DNA from: Woeseiaceae bacterium | GTDB lineage: Bacteria > Pseudomonadota > Gammaproteobacteria > Steroidobacterales > Woeseiaceae | Reading direction: 5' to 3' | Assembly (NCBI GenBank): GCA_011772865.1 | Contig: WVYQ01000008.1 | Location: 9,097 to 58,775 of the forward strand | Length of the DNA: 49,679 nucleotides | Shown: positions 9,844 to 22,000 of the stretch, one piece after another | Layout of the letters: each line of letters starts with the position of its first letter | How positions within the stretch are numbered: position 1 is the first letter of the stretch | Made by a program: the position numbers and the translations under genes | The notes under the pieces: generated by a model | Told to the model about the DNA's origin: nothing | What the model saw: only the letters and a program-made list of their open reading frames with translations | The model's database searches: none

Positions 9844-10134
9844 TCAGCCTCCGCGCCTGCGTCCCTGGACCCGGTGCGTCTGGACCTTGCCGTCCTTGGT
9901 CAGCACCTTGATGTGGTGAACCTCCCGGTTGCCTTCCACCTTGGTTTCGGCACTCAGGATGCGGCCTCCGGTCTGGCGACGCACCTGTTCGACGGCTTCG
10001 GACAGCGATTTACCGCTGTCGCTTTGCGCGACCATGAACGTGGCATTGTCAGGATCGTCCGCACTGGCGCTGAGAGGACCCAGCGCCAGCGCGGCGAACA
10101 AGACGAATACAGCCAGACGTTGCATCGGGTTCAT
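9844..10134 (-). CDS. Small secreted PepSY-like protein
   Basis: A 96-residue protein with a signal peptide (hydrophobic about 8-20, cleavage near SASA-DD). A single short domain follows, with LSEAVEQVRRQTGGRILSAE and a HHIKVLTKDGKV strand pair, the shape of a PepSY domain. It ends in a basic tail, HRVQGRRRGG. An internal ATG at 10125 (MQRLAV) could be the true start. Small PepSY proteins are often encoded beside two-component systems and may modulate the sensor in the periplasm. Here it precedes the regulator by 5 bp, in the same operon. The specific role is inference. Confidence 0.75.
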   Translation of the reverse strand: MNPMQRLAVFVLFAALALGPLSASADDPDNATFMVAQSDSGKSLSEAVEQVRRQTGGRILSAETKVEGNREVHHIKVLTKDGKVQTHRVQGRRRGG

Positions 10135-10146
10135 GCCGTATCTGTA

Positions 10147-10662
10147 TCACCCGGCGGGCCGGATGTCGACTCGCACCTTGATCTTCTTGCCGGGATCGTA
10201 CGGCATGCGCGTGGCGTATTTCTGGCCCCTGTAACGATAGATCACATCGTAACCGTCAATGCGCTGTTCCTGATGATTACGGAAGCGCGTCTCGCAACGC
10301 TCCACGGGTCGCGCATAGTCCACGCGCCGCACCGGACCATGACCAATTGCCGCACCGATCATCGTACCGGCGATCGTGGCCGCATCGTTGCCCCGGCCGC
10401 TACCGAACTGATGACCGATGACGCCACCGATCACGGCGCCCGCCAGAGTGGTCCCAGGCGACCCTCGGCGACCCTCATAGCGGGTGTAATACTCGGTTTC
10501 CTGCCAGCATTCGCGCACCGGAGTCCGTACCGTGACGTATCGGACGACCGGCGTCGAGCTGATCACTTTTGCATAGTCGTAGACCGCGGCATTCGCTCCG
10601 GTCGAAACGGCCATGAGTGCCGCCGCCGTGGCGATGCCCGTCCTGATTCGCTTGATTTTCAT
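10147..10662 (-). CDS. Glycine-zipper (17 kDa surface-antigen-like) envelope protein
   Basis: Secreted protein of about 171 aa. The signal peptide ends near GANA-AV. The middle carries a glycine zipper, TTLAGAVIGGVIGHQFGSG followed by AATIAGTMIGAAIGHG, typical of the 2TM glycine-zipper (Rickettsia 17 kDa antigen-like) family that inserts in or associates with the outer membrane. Two cysteines flank the zipper (ECWQET and ERCETR) and may form a disulfide. The second of two adjacent ATGs (10662) is preferred because GGAGAGG lies about 6 nt before it. It lies 12 bp upstream of the PepSY-like gene, so it may lead the kinase/regulator operon. Exact function unknown. Confidence 0.8.
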   Translation of the reverse strand: MKIKRIRTGIATAAALMAVSTGANAAVYDYAKVISSTPVVRYVTVRTPVRECWQETEYYTRYEGRRGSPGTTLAGAVIGGVIGHQFGSGRGNDAATIAGTMIGAAIGHGPVRRVDYARPVERCETRFRNHQEQRIDGYDVIYRYRGQKYATRMPYDPGKKIKVRVDIRPAG

Positions 10663-10684
10663 CATCCTCTCCAGTTGCTGGCGA

Positions 10685-10699
10685 CTGACTTCTTGTCAG
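10685..10699. promoter_or_regulatory. Short inverted repeat upstream of the glycine-zipper/two-component operon
   Basis: A perfect 5-bp inverted repeat (CTGAC / GTCAG, 5-nt spacer) lies about 25 bp upstream of the first gene of the operon. It could be an operator half-site pair or a chance feature. No clear -35/-10 pair was found next to it. Confidence 0.25.
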
Positions 10700-10770
10700 C
10701 CTGGGATGAATCCTAAACGTGGCGCACTGAACAGCGCCTGAATCGAAAATGAACGGCCGGTGAACCGGGC

Positions 10771-11550
10771 TCAGCCCACGCGCTGCTTGGCCGCCCGCCA
10801 TTCCTTGTCGAGTGACTCGAGCGAGAAATCCGCCAGCGATTTGCCCGTTCCGGCAATGCTTCGCTCCATGTCGCGAAAGCGGGCTTCGAACTTGTAATTG
10901 GCGCTTCTCAGGGCCTTTTCGGGATCGACGCCCAGATGCCTGGCGAGGTTGACGATCGCGAACAGCAGGTCCCCGAACTCCTCCTCGATGCTGTCCGCGC
11001 TGCGCGTGCCGACTGCCGTCTCGAGCTCATCGAGTTCCTCGCGAATCTTCTCCTGCACGCCTTTTCTGTCCGGCCAGTCGAATCCGACAGTATTGGCCCG
11101 TTTGCCGAGCTTTTGCGCGCGTTTTAGCGCCGGTAGCGCCTTCGCGACGCCGGCGAGCACACTGTCGTCGGGGTGCGCGGCCCGTTCCTCGGCCTTGATG
11201 CGTTCCCAGCTGCCATCCTCCGGACCGGCCTCGCGCTGCTCGTCACTGCCGAAAACGTGCGGATGACGCCGCAGCATCTTGTCGGAGATAGTCCCGGCGA
11301 CATCATCGAAGTCAAAATAGCCTGCCTCCCGGGCCATTTGGGCGTGAAACACGACTTGCAGCAGCAAATCGCCCAGCTCGTCGCGTAAACCCTCGAAGTC
11401 CTCGCGCGCGATCGCGTCTGCGACCTCATAGGCTTCCTCGATCGTGTACGGGGCAATCGTGGAAAAGTCCTGTTCCAGGTCCCAGGGGCAGCCGTTCTTC
11501 GGGTCACGAAGACTCGCCATGACTTCAAGTAGTTTATCGATACTACTCAT
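10771..11550 (-). CDS. mazG: Nucleoside triphosphate pyrophosphohydrolase MazG
   Basis: Hydrolyses NTPs and dNTPs to monophosphates and pyrophosphate; in E. coli it lowers (p)ppGpp and removes damaged nucleotides. The 259-residue protein has two tandem MazG helical domains. The first (about 15-120) contains GCPWDLEQ and EEAYEVADAI followed by ELGDLLLQVVFHA. The second (about 170-250) contains ELDELETAV and EEFGDLLFAIVNLARHLG; the EExxE and ExxD pattern binds magnesium. Full length, as in E. coli. It lies 6 bp downstream of a Nudix gene on the same strand, which suggests a nucleotide-sanitation pair behind fumC. Confidence 0.95.
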   Translation of the reverse strand: MSSIDKLLEVMASLRDPKNGCPWDLEQDFSTIAPYTIEEAYEVADAIAREDFEGLRDELGDLLLQVVFHAQMAREAGYFDFDDVAGTISDKMLRRHPHVFGSDEQREAGPEDGSWERIKAEERAAHPDDSVLAGVAKALPALKRAQKLGKRANTVGFDWPDRKGVQEKIREELDELETAVGTRSADSIEEEFGDLLFAIVNLARHLGVDPEKALRSANYKFEARFRDMERSIAGTGKSLADFSLESLDKEWRAAKQRVG

Positions 11551-11556
11551 AACTCA

Positions 11557-12180
11557 TTATTTTGTAATCATATTTATGAATCGCAACAGCATCTGTGCCG
11601 TCGCACCCCAGATACGCTGACCTTCGTAGTGAAACTCGACCATCGAGAACGACAGGCCCTGCCATTCGCGTGCTACCAGCGTGTGATTGCTCGAGTCTGT
11701 CAGGAAAGACAAAGGGACTTCAAATACATACTCGACCTCGGTCCGGTCGAGCCTAAGGTCGACAGCGCCATCGACCAGCCCGACGACCGGCGTTACCGCG
11801 TACCCGGTAACCGTTGGCATGGTTTCGAGATAGCCGATGATCGCCACGTCATCCTCGGTAATGCCGATCTCTTCGCGGGTTTCGCGCAATGCGGTCACCT
11901 CGATGTCCTCGTCGTGTTCTTCCATGCGCCCGCCCGGGAAGCTCACCTGCCCTGCGTGGTGCTTGAGGTCGGCCGACCGTTGCGTCAGTAGCACCGCCAG
12001 CCCCGTGTCGTGCCGGCGCACGGGTATCAGTACCCCCGCCGGTTTCAGGGTCGACGCTATCTTCTCCAGCATTCCTTCGGGCCAGCTGTAAGTGCCGCGC
12101 GGCATAACGACATCGAGCGGGTTCGACGGCTTGCGCGTTCCCGCCAGCCGTTCGCGCAGTTGTTTGGCGGTAATACCCAC
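11557..12180 (-). CDS. NudL-type Nudix hydrolase (putative CoA pyrophosphatase)
   Basis: Nudix hydrolase of 207 aa. The family-specific motif LLTQRSADLKHHAGQVSFPGG (about 68-88, split here only for description) runs straight into the Nudix box, whose core REtREEIG is seen as RETREEIG. This combination marks the NudL/Nudt7 CoA-pyrophosphatase branch. The start is a GTG at 12180 directly abutting the fumC TAG stop (TAGGTG), with no ATG nearby; its ribosome-binding site must lie within fumC. Likely co-transcribed fumC-nudL-mazG. The substrate (CoA or another nucleoside diphosphate derivative) is inferred from the motif. Confidence 0.88.
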   Translation of the reverse strand: MGITAKQLRERLAGTRKPSNPLDVVMPRGTYSWPEGMLEKIASTLKPAGVLIPVRRHDTGLAVLLTQRSADLKHHAGQVSFPGGRMEEHDEDIEVTALRETREEIGITEDDVAIIGYLETMPTVTGYAVTPVVGLVDGAVDLRLDRTEVEYVFEVPLSFLTDSSNHTLVAREWQGLSFSMVEFHYEGQRIWGATAQMLLRFINMITK

Positions 12181-15025
<2,845 letters not shown>

Positions 15026-15030
15026 GGGAA

Positions 15031-15050
15031 TAAGGCCGCGCGCCGCAGCG
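15031..15050 (+). terminator. Possible weak terminator hairpin after purB
   Basis: CCGCGC and GCGCGG flank a 6-nt spacer a few bases after the purB stop, forming a GC-rich hairpin with no following T-tract. The rest of the 190-bp gap (15026-15215) shows no gene and no clear promoter. Confidence 0.3.
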
Positions 15051-15215
15051 CGGATGAGCACTCGCGACCATATGTGAAATAGACCGGATCCGGGCGCCAA
15101 TACCTGCTTGAGCCTGTAGGGCCCGTGCCTGCTGACATGCGAACAATTCTCATCGCCGGCGCCAGACGCTAAAACGTGACGCAGTTGGCACGGCGGATGT
15201 AATGCGCCCGGTAAG

Positions 15216-15722
15216 ATGCTCATCATGGAGCAGGTACGGGAAAAAGGCCGCCGTTGGGTAATCTCGACCCGCGAAGAAATGCGCCAGGCAGTGATCGAGG
15301 TCGCGCGGGAAGCCCAGCGCAAGGTCTCGATCTTCACGCATGATCTGGAACCCGGCATTTACGACGATCCGGAGTTTCTCGAGGTCATCAAGCGTCTTGT
15401 CCTCTCGCAAACTTATTCACGAATTCGGGTACTGATCGCAGACCCGACGCGTGCAGTGAAAGCAGGCAACAGCTTCGTCTATCTTGGCCGTCGCCTTAAC
15501 AGTTACATTGAGTTTCGGCATGTACGCGAAGACCTTCGCACGCATGCCGAGTCGTTCTGCATTGCTGACGAGACAGCCCTTGTGTACCGGCTGCAGGCAA
15601 ATCGGTGGGAAGGTATCGCGGACACTTATGAACCACCAGTTGCCAAGCTGTATGGCAAAATGTTCGACGAGATCTGGCTGGCAAGTGAAGTAGAAACGGA
15701 ATTTCGCCAACTCGGTATCTAG
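15216..15722 (+). CDS. PLD-fold protein with degenerate HKD motif (DUF7931-like), function unknown
   Basis: A 168-residue cytosolic protein without signal peptide or transmembrane segment. The first half is a Rossmann-like alternation (KVSIFTHDLEP, SRIRVLIADP). The second half has THAESFCIADETALVYRL at the position where phospholipase-D superfamily members carry HxK(x)4D: His and Asp are kept but the Lys is Ser. A catalytically altered PLD fold is the best reading; the resemblance to the DUF7931 family is from memory. Start at ATG 15216, with a second ATG at 15225 possible. The next gene, nudJ, starts 46 bp downstream, so co-transcription with nudJ-mnmA is plausible. Confidence 0.65.
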   Translation: MLIMEQVREKGRRWVISTREEMRQAVIEVAREAQRKVSIFTHDLEPGIYDDPEFLEVIKRLVLSQTYSRIRVLIADPTRAVKAGNSFVYLGRRLNSYIEFRHVREDLRTHAESFCIADETALVYRLQANRWEGIADTYEPPVAKLYGKMFDEIWLASEVETEFRQLGI

Positions 15723-15768
15723 CAATAACGAAGCCCGTACGGGCCAAGAAACCAGGATTGAACAGGGA

Positions 15769-16260
15769 ATGTATCCGACAGATCTGACGGTTTCCGCCGT
15801 CATCGAAAACAACGGACGATATCTGCTGGTCGAGGAGTACTCGATGGGCGACGTTGTCATCAACCAGCCCGGCGGTCATATCGAGGCCGGCGAATCCCCC
15901 GAAGAAGCGATTATTCGCGAGGTCCGTGAGGAAACGGGCTGCGACGTATCGCCCGGTGAAATCATTGGCGTCTATCTGTGGATCCATCCCCAGACACGAC
16001 AGCAGTTCCTGCGTCTCGTTTTTGTCGCGCAGTACGTCGGCTGCGACGAATCGCGGCCGATCGACAGCAACATCGTCAGGACGCGCTGGATGGCCCGTCC
16101 GGACATCGAGGTGCGCCGCACCGACTTGCGTACACCGGTCGTACTGCGCTGCATCCACGACTACGAATCGGGCAAGCGCCAGTCGGATTCGCTGTTGACG
16201 GGCATGTTACCCCTGCAGAACAACGTCGATGCTGTACTCGCGAACGCCGACCTGGTCTGA
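15769..16260 (+). CDS. nudJ: Nudix phosphatase NudJ
   Basis: Nudix hydrolase of 163 aa. The box GGHIEAGESPEEAIIREV plus REETG is complete and lies early (about residues 36-58), as in NudJ. The E. coli enzyme hydrolyses nucleoside di- and triphosphates and thiamine-precursor pyrophosphates. The adjacent mnmA, 19 bp downstream on the same strand, reproduces the enterobacterial nudJ-mnmA order and supports orthology. ATG 15769 is preceded by AGGGA very close to the start. A 12-bp palindrome, GCCCGTACGGGC (15733-15744), lies between this gene and the previous stop. Confidence 0.9.
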   Translation: MYPTDLTVSAVIENNGRYLLVEEYSMGDVVINQPGGHIEAGESPEEAIIREVREETGCDVSPGEIIGVYLWIHPQTRQQFLRLVFVAQYVGCDESRPIDSNIVRTRWMARPDIEVRRTDLRTPVVLRCIHDYESGKRQSDSLLTGMLPLQNNVDAVLANADLV

Positions 16261-16279
16261 ATGCTAGAATTCGCCGGCT

Positions 16280-17434
16280 ATGATGCCGGACCCCAAAAAT
16301 CGCAAGGTCATCCTCGGGCTGTCCGGGGGCGTCGATTCCGCTGTTGCGGCCGTCCTGCTGCAGGAGGCCGGGGCCGAGGTCCAGGCGCTGCACATGACCA
16401 ACTGGGAAGACGAGGACGGCTACTGCTCGGCTGCCGAAGACCTCCAGGACGCCCGCAAGATCTGCGAGCAGCTCAAGATACCGCTGCATCATGTCAACTT
16501 CGCCAAACAGTATCGCGACCGGGTCTTCCAGTATTTCCTCGATGAGTACGCCGCTGGACGGACACCCAACCCGGACGTCCTGTGCAATCGCGAAATCAAG
16601 TTCGGTGTGTTTCGTGAGCATGCCAAACGCCTGGGCGGAGAACTCCTCGCGACCGGCCATTACGCGCGGACCGAACTGGTGGACGGGGAAACTCACCTGC
16701 TCAAGGGCGCGGACCGGAACAAGGACCAGAGCTACTTTCTGCATGCCGTCAGTGCGGCAGCGCTGGCGGAGACGGTATTTCCGCTCGGCGAACTGCAAAA
16801 GGACGAAGTTCGCCGGATCGCCCGTGATCACGGCCTGCCCGTCCACGACAAGAAGGACAGCACCGGCATCTGCTTTATTGGCGAGCGGCCGTTCCGCGAG
16901 TTTCTCGGTACCTACTTACCGGCCTCGCCGGGCCCGATCCGCACTCCGGAAGGAAGCGAGATCGGCGAACACCTGGGCCTGATGTATTACACATTGGGGC
17001 AGCGCCAGGGCCTCGGCATTGGCGGCCGTCAGGATGCCGGAGACGAGCCATGGTACGTCGTCGACAAGATCGCGGCCGACAACGCGCTTATCGTCGCCCA
17101 GGGCAAGACCGACCTGCTGCTGAGCGACGGCCTGCAGGCATCGGCGACCAACTGGATCAACGCACCGCCGGACGGTTTGGCAAGCGGCTATCGCTGCAAA
17201 GCCAAGGTGCGCTATCGGCAGGCGGATCAGGCCTGCGTGGTCGCAGCCGGCTCCGGCGATTCGATCAGCGTTACATTCGATGAGCCGCAGCGGGCCGTGG
17301 CGCCGGGCCAGTACGTCGTGTTCTACGACGGCGACCGCTGCCTCGGAGGAGCGGTCATCGACGAAATCAACAGGATCAGCGACGCGCGTTCGGATATAAT
17401 TCGCGCGCCCGGCCACCTCGCCGGCCACGGTTAA
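16280..17434 (+). CDS. mnmA: tRNA-specific 2-thiouridylase MnmA
   Basis: Installs sulfur at position 2 of wobble U34 in tRNAs for Lys, Glu and Gln, using a relayed persulfide and ATP. The 384-aa protein has the PP-loop [11 protein letters not shown] (14-24), the catalytic cysteines in [12 protein letters not shown] (C102) and [10 protein letters not shown] (C198), and the tRNA-binding [13 protein letters not shown]. Two adjacent ATGs (16280, 16283) could serve as start. Neighbours nudJ and purB resemble the E. coli locus. hflD, which separates mnmA and purB there, is absent here. Confidence 0.97.
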   Translation: MMPDPKNRKVILGLSGGVDSAVAAVLLQEAGAEVQALHMTNWEDEDGYCSAAEDLQDARKICEQLKIPLHHVNFAKQYRDRVFQYFLDEYAAGRTPNPDVLCNREIKFGVFREHAKRLGGELLATGHYARTELVDGETHLLKGADRNKDQSYFLHAVSAAALAETVFPLGELQKDEVRRIARDHGLPVHDKKDSTGICFIGERPFREFLGTYLPASPGPIRTPEGSEIGEHLGLMYYTLGQRQGLGIGGRQDAGDEPWYVVDKIAADNALIVAQGKTDLLLSDGLQASATNWINAPPDGLASGYRCKAKVRYRQADQACVVAAGSGDSISVTFDEPQRAVAPGQYVVFYDGDRCLGGAVIDEINRISDARSDIIRAPGHLAGHG

Positions 17435-17459
17435 GACACACAATCCCGGAGAAGACACA

Positions 17460-20123
17460 ATGAAGGACAGCTTCGGCGCTCGGTCGACGCTCGCTATCGG
17501 CGACGACAGCTTCGAGATTTTTCGCCTCGATGCAGTAACGGAGGGCCATGCCGGCAAGCTGCCCTACTCTCTGAAGATCCTGCTCGAGAACCTGTTGCGC
17601 CACGAGGATGGTCGCGACGTGACGCGGGACGATATTCTCGCGCTGGCCAGCTGGGATCCGAAGGCAGAGCCCAGCACCGAGATCTCGTTCACGCCTAGCC
17701 GCGTAATTCTCCAGGACTTCACGGGCGTACCGGCAGTCGTTGACCTGGCCGCGATGCGCGACGCCGTCGTCAAGCTGGGCGGCAGCGCCGACAGGATCAA
17801 CCCGCTGTCGCCGGCCGAACTCGTCATCGACCACTCGGTGCAGATCGATCATTACGGCGCCGCCAACGCGCTGGACCTCAATAACAAGATCGAGTTCATG
17901 CGCAACAAGGAGCGCTACTCGTTTCTCAAGTGGGGACAGTCTGCTTTCGAGAATTTCCGCGTCGTGCCGCCCAATACCGGCATCGTTCACCAAGTCAATC
18001 TGGAGTACTTGTCGCAGGTTGTATTTGATATGGAGAAGGAAGGCAGTAGGAAGGCCTATCCGGATACCGTAGTCGGAACAGATAGTCACACCACCATGAT
18101 CAACGGCCTCGGCGTTCTCGGCTGGGGTGTCGGCGGTATCGAGGCCGAGGCTGCCATGCTCGGCCAACCGATCACGATGCTGATACCGCACGTCATCGGC
18201 TTCAAGCTGACGGGGTCGCTGAAAGAAGGCGCTACCGCGACCGACCTCGTACTGACCGTGACCGAGATGCTTCGGGAGAAAGGCGTCGTCGGCAAGTTCG
18301 TCGAATTCTACGGTGACGGTCTGGCGCATCTGCCGCTTGCAGACCGCGCGACCCTGGGCAACATGTCGCCCGAATTCGGGTCGACCTGCGCGATCTTCCC
18401 GATCGATGGCGAAACCATCCGCTATCTCGAGCTGTCGGGACGTGATGCAAGCCAGATCACACTCGTTGAAGCCTATGCGAAAGAACAGGGTCTCTGGCGC
18501 CGTGATGGCCAGCCGGATGCGTTGTACAGCGATACGCTGGAACTCGACATGGGCACGGTAGAGCCTTCGATTGCCGGCCCGAAACGGCCGCAGGATCGCA
18601 TTGCCCTCAGCGTTGCCGATTCGACCTATGAAAAGCATCTCGAGGCTGCGGTCGCGAATCGCGATTCGGGCGGTTCGGCCGTTGCCAATCTCGATGGCCA
18701 GGACGTCGAGATCCGGGATGGCGCAGTGCTGATCGCCGCGATAACGAGTTGCACCAATACCTCGAATCCCGCGGTCATGGTCGCTGCCGGTTTGCTGGCC
18801 CGCAATGCCCACGCCAAGGGCCTGAGGACCAAACCCTGGGTCAAGACGAGCCTCGCTCCCGGCTCGAAAGTCGTCACCGACTACCTCGAGAAGTCCGACC
18901 TGATCGATGATCTCGAGGCACTCGGTTTCTACACGGTCGGGTACGGCTGCACCACGTGCATCGGCAACTCGGGCCCACTGAAGCCCGAGATCGAGGCGGC
19001 CGTGAAGGAAGGCAACCTCATTGCGGCGAGCGTTTTGTCCGGCAACCGCAACTTCGAGGGCCGCATCCATGCGCTTGTGCGCATGAACTTCCTGGCGTCC
19101 CCGCCCCTCGTCGTCGCCTATGCCCTGGCCGGCAACCTCGACGTCAACCTGTTCAACGACCCGCTTGGCGAGGACCAGGACGGCAATCCGGTGTATCTCA
19201 AGGACATCTGGCCGAGCCAGAAAGAAATCCACGAGACGATCGCGGCAAATATCGACTCGGCAATGTTCAAGTCGAGCTACGACAGCGTCTTCGCCGGCGA
19301 TGCCAACTGGAACGGGATCGATTCGCCGGAGGGTGAGATCTATACCTGGGACCCGGCATCGACTTACGTCAAGAACCCGCCGTACTTCGAAGGGATGACG
19401 ATGGAGACCTCGCCCGTCGCTGATATCGACGGCGCCCGGGTGCTCGCACTGCTGGGCGACTCGGTGACCACTGACCATATTTCGCCGGCCGGTGCGATTT
19501 CGACCGACAGCCCTGCCGCAAAATACCTGGAGTCCAATGGCGTAAAACCCGTGGACTTCAACTCCTACGGCTCGCGGCGCGGCAACCACGAGGTGATGAT
19601 GCGCGGCACGTTCGCCAACATCCGCCTGCGCAACCGGCTCGCCCCGGGGACCGAAGGTGGCTGGACCTGTCACCAGCCCAGCGGCGAACAGATGTCGATC
19701 TACGATGCCGCCCTCAGGTACAAGGAAGAAGGCACCCCGCTTATCGTGATAGCAGGCAGCGAGTACGGCACAGGTTCATCGCGCGACTGGGCCGCCAAGG
19801 GCACCGTGTTGCTCGGGGTAAGAGCGGTGATCGCCAGGAGTTTCGAGCGTATCCACCGTTCCAACCTGATCGGCATGGGCGTCCTGCCCTTGCAGTTCAA
19901 GGACGGCCAGGACGCTGAGTCCCTCGGCCTCACGGGTACAGAGACCTTCAGCATATCGGGCCATACCGACCCGGCTGCGGACACGGTTGCCGTTACCGCC
20001 ACGGGGGCGAACGGCGACCCGATTACGTTTGAAGCAGACATTCGCATCGATACGCCAAAAGAGCGCGACTACTTCGAGCATGGCGGTATCCTGCATTACG
20101 TGCTGAGACAACTTGCTGCCTGA
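17460..20123 (+). CDS. acnA: Aconitate hydratase A
   Basis: Isomerises citrate to isocitrate in the TCA and glyoxylate cycles; a 4Fe-4S enzyme of the AcnA/IRP1 type. At 887 aa it matches E. coli AcnA. The three cluster cysteines lie in [11 protein letters not shown] (about C431) and [12 protein letters not shown] (about C496 and C499). [22 protein letters not shown] and the C-terminal [14 protein letters not shown] are present. A good GGAG lies 9 nt before the ATG, 25 bp after mnmA. The next gene, a sirtuin, overlaps its last 11 nt. Confidence 0.97.
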   Translation: MKDSFGARSTLAIGDDSFEIFRLDAVTEGHAGKLPYSLKILLENLLRHEDGRDVTRDDILALASWDPKAEPSTEISFTPSRVILQDFTGVPAVVDLAAMRDAVVKLGGSADRINPLSPAELVIDHSVQIDHYGAANALDLNNKIEFMRNKERYSFLKWGQSAFENFRVVPPNTGIVHQVNLEYLSQVVFDMEKEGSRKAYPDTVVGTDSHTTMINGLGVLGWGVGGIEAEAAMLGQPITMLIPHVIGFKLTGSLKEGATATDLVLTVTEMLREKGVVGKFVEFYGDGLAHLPLADRATLGNMSPEFGSTCAIFPIDGETIRYLELSGRDASQITLVEAYAKEQGLWRRDGQPDALYSDTLELDMGTVEPSIAGPKRPQDRIALSVADSTYEKHLEAAVANRDSGGSAVANLDGQDVEIRDGAVLIAAITSCTNTSNPAVMVAAGLLARNAHAKGLRTKPWVKTSLAPGSKVVTDYLEKSDLIDDLEALGFYTVGYGCTTCIGNSGPLKPEIEAAVKEGNLIAASVLSGNRNFEGRIHALVRMNFLASPPLVVAYALAGNLDVNLFNDPLGEDQDGNPVYLKDIWPSQKEIHETIAANIDSAMFKSSYDSVFAGDANWNGIDSPEGEIYTWDPASTYVKNPPYFEGMTMETSPVADIDGARVLALLGDSVTTDHISPAGAISTDSPAAKYLESNGVKPVDFNSYGSRRGNHEVMMRGTFANIRLRNRLAPGTEGGWTCHQPSGEQMSIYDAALRYKEEGTPLIVIAGSEYGTGSSRDWAAKGTVLLGVRAVIARSFERIHRSNLIGMGVLPLQFKDGQDAESLGLTGTETFSISGHTDPAADTVAVTATGANGDPITFEADIRIDTPKERDYFEHGGILHYVLRQLAA

Positions 20124-20838
20124 CGACCTCCTCGCCGCGCTGCGCAATGCGCAGCACGTTTGCGTCCTGACAGGAGCCGGTATTTCCGCCGAAAGCGGTG
20201 TCCCGACGTTTCGCGAGGCGCAGAGCGGCCTTTGGGAGCACTACGATCCGCTCGATCTGGCGACGCCGGAAGCATTCCTGCGCAACCCCGAACTCGTCTG
20301 GCGATGGTATCGCTGGCGCCGGGAGCTCGTCGCAAACGCGGAACCAAACGCAGGCCACATCGCCCTGGCCCGGCTCGCGGGGCTCGTGCCGAAATTGACA
20401 CTCGTGACCCAGAACGTCGACGGGCTGCACCAGCGTGCGGGCAGCTCGGGCGTCATCGAGTTCCACGGCAACCTGTTCGAAGACCGTTGTTTCGTCGAGG
20501 GCTGTATCGTCGAACCGGGTGTCGAAGACAGTGTGCCGACGTGTCCTGGCTGCGGCGCACAGGTTCGGCCGGGCGTCATCTGGTTCGGGGAAGCCATCCC
20601 GGAGCGCGCCCTGCACGAATCTTTCTCCGCCGCAGCGCAATGCGACGTGTTCCTCTCCATCGGCACGTCTTCTCTCGTTTACCCGGCGGCAGGGCTTGCT
20701 GAGATAGCGGTCAAGGCCGGGGCGACAGTCGTCGAGATCAATCCGAACCCGACGGGCCTCGCAGCTTTGTTCGATCACGCCATCTCGGCCGAAGCGGGAA
20801 CCGCGATGCCCGCGCTCCTGGAAGCAACCTGGCCCTGA
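20113..20838 (+). CDS. cobB: NAD-dependent protein deacylase (sirtuin, CobB class III)
   Basis: Removes acyl groups from lysines using NAD+. Sirtuin core motifs are [26 protein letters not shown] and the catalytic His in EFHGNLF. Zn ligands lie in CFVEGC and CPGCG, and [10 protein letters not shown] follows. Residues YRWRR match the YxxR signature (Tyr and Arg) that lets class III sirtuins such as E. coli CobB and SIRT5 accept succinyl-lysine. No ATG is available near the start. The TTG at 20113 overlaps the acnA stop by 11 nt, implying translation coupled to acnA. At 241 aa it is the short form without an N-terminal extension. Confidence 0.92.
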   Translation: MLPDDLLAALRNAQHVCVLTGAGISAESGVPTFREAQSGLWEHYDPLDLATPEAFLRNPELVWRWYRWRRELVANAEPNAGHIALARLAGLVPKLTLVTQNVDGLHQRAGSSGVIEFHGNLFEDRCFVEGCIVEPGVEDSVPTCPGCGAQVRPGVIWFGEAIPERALHESFSAAAQCDVFLSIGTSSLVYPAAGLAEIAVKAGATVVEINPNPTGLAALFDHAISAEAGTAMPALLEATWP

Positions 20839-20861
20839 GCACCGTCAAATCCCGCAGCAAG

Positions 20862-20882
20862 AACACGGCTCAATTCCGTGTT
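20862..20882 (+). terminator. Hairpin after the mnmA-acnA-cobB run
   Basis: A perfect 7-bp stem (AACACGG / CCGTGTT) with a 7-nt loop lies 24 bp past the cobB stop. It is followed by GGGGTGCTTTGG, not a clean T-tract, so it may stabilise the 3' end or terminate weakly. Confidence 0.4.
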
Positions 20883-20961
20883 GGGGTGCTTTGGTCAAAT
20901 ACTCGAACCATTTCGATATAGACTTCTCAAATAAAGCATGACAAACCGCAACGGAAGCCAG

Positions 20962-21963
20962 ATGACTGAAACGACCGCCGCAAGAATCCTCTCCCGGCCT
21001 CGCTGGGTATCCATCGCGGCCTGGGTGCTGGGCGCGATTATCCTGGTCAACGTCGTCCTTGGTATTTACTGGTCCCGGTCCCCGGACGTCTTCTGGGTCA
21101 GCCGGTCTATCGACGACAACCGCACTGTCGTCGGTTACTCAACGACCGATACCCTGATTCGCGTCGCCGAGACGATGCTCGACAAGCCTGGCGGGTATCT
21201 CTCCAATGACGTCATGCCGCCCAGTGTCTTTCTGGACAACACGCCGAACTGGGAATTGGGGGTGCTGCAGCAGGTCCGTGACCTCGCCCGGGTCATTCGC
21301 AACGACTACAGCCGCAGCCAGTCTCAATCGAAAGAAGATCCCGATGTCCGTGATGCCGAGCAGGCCTTCTTCATCGACAACACCTCCTGGATTTTCCCGA
21401 AGGCCGAATCGGAGTATCGACGGGCGATCGAGGGATTCGAGCGCTACCGGGACCGCCTTGCTGACGATGATGATCTCGATGCGCAGTTTTATGCCCGTGC
21501 GGACAATCTTCGGGAATGGCTGGCGCAGGTCGAAAAGCGCCTGGGAAGCGTGACGCGGCGCCTGGGCGACAGCGTTGCAACGACCCGGATCAATGAAAAT
21601 CTGGCCGGCGATCCATCTGCGACAGCATCCAATCCGCAACCGGACAGGCTCGAGGTGCACACGTCGTGGTTCGATGTGGACGACGTTTTCTTTGAGGCTC
21701 GCGGAACGGCATGGGCTCTGGTGCACTTTTTCCGCGCTTTGGAGTTCGATTTTGCACAGGTGCTTGAAGACAAGAATGCCTCCGCAAGTGTTCGCCAGAT
21801 CATTCGGGAACTTGAAGCCAGCTTGCAGCCACTGCGGTCGCCCGTGATTCTGAATGGCAGTGGCTACGGGTTCTTCGCCAATCATTCGCTCGTCATGGCG
21901 AACTACCTTGCGCGCGCCAATGCGGCCGTAATCAACCTTCGTGAATTGCTCGACCAGGGATAA
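20962..21963 (+). CDS. DUF2333 family membrane protein, function unknown
   Basis: About 333 aa. One N-terminal transmembrane helix (WVSIAAWVLGAIILVNVVLGIYW) is followed by a large, mostly helical periplasmic region with charged, coiled-coil-like stretches (for example EYRRAIEGFERYRDRLADDDD) and a conserved C-terminal SGYGFFANHSLVMANYLARANAA. The overall pattern matches DUF2333, a family of marine gammaproteobacteria without known function. ATG 20962 is chosen because GGAAG precedes it; an upstream ATG at 20938 would add eight residues but has no ribosome-binding site. It is a single-gene unit, convergent with the YgjP-type gene. Confidence 0.8.
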   Translation: MTETTAARILSRPRWVSIAAWVLGAIILVNVVLGIYWSRSPDVFWVSRSIDDNRTVVGYSTTDTLIRVAETMLDKPGGYLSNDVMPPSVFLDNTPNWELGVLQQVRDLARVIRNDYSRSQSQSKEDPDVRDAEQAFFIDNTSWIFPKAESEYRRAIEGFERYRDRLADDDDLDAQFYARADNLREWLAQVEKRLGSVTRRLGDSVATTRINENLAGDPSATASNPQPDRLEVHTSWFDVDDVFFEARGTAWALVHFFRALEFDFAQVLEDKNASASVRQIIRELEASLQPLRSPVILNGSGYGFFANHSLVMANYLARANAAVINLRELLDQG

Positions 21964-22000
21964 TACTTTGCTTTAAATAAGCAATATATCTATCTGTTTT

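Noticed and set aside
15733..15744. 12-bp palindrome GCCCGTACGGGC upstream of nudJ
   Set aside because: Too short and lacking a loop or T-tract; chance in GC-rich DNA cannot be excluded.
17376..19673. 765-residue open frame on the minus strand opposite aconitase
   Set aside because: It lies wholly opposite a clear acnA, has no domain resemblance and is the expected by-product of GC-rich codon bias.
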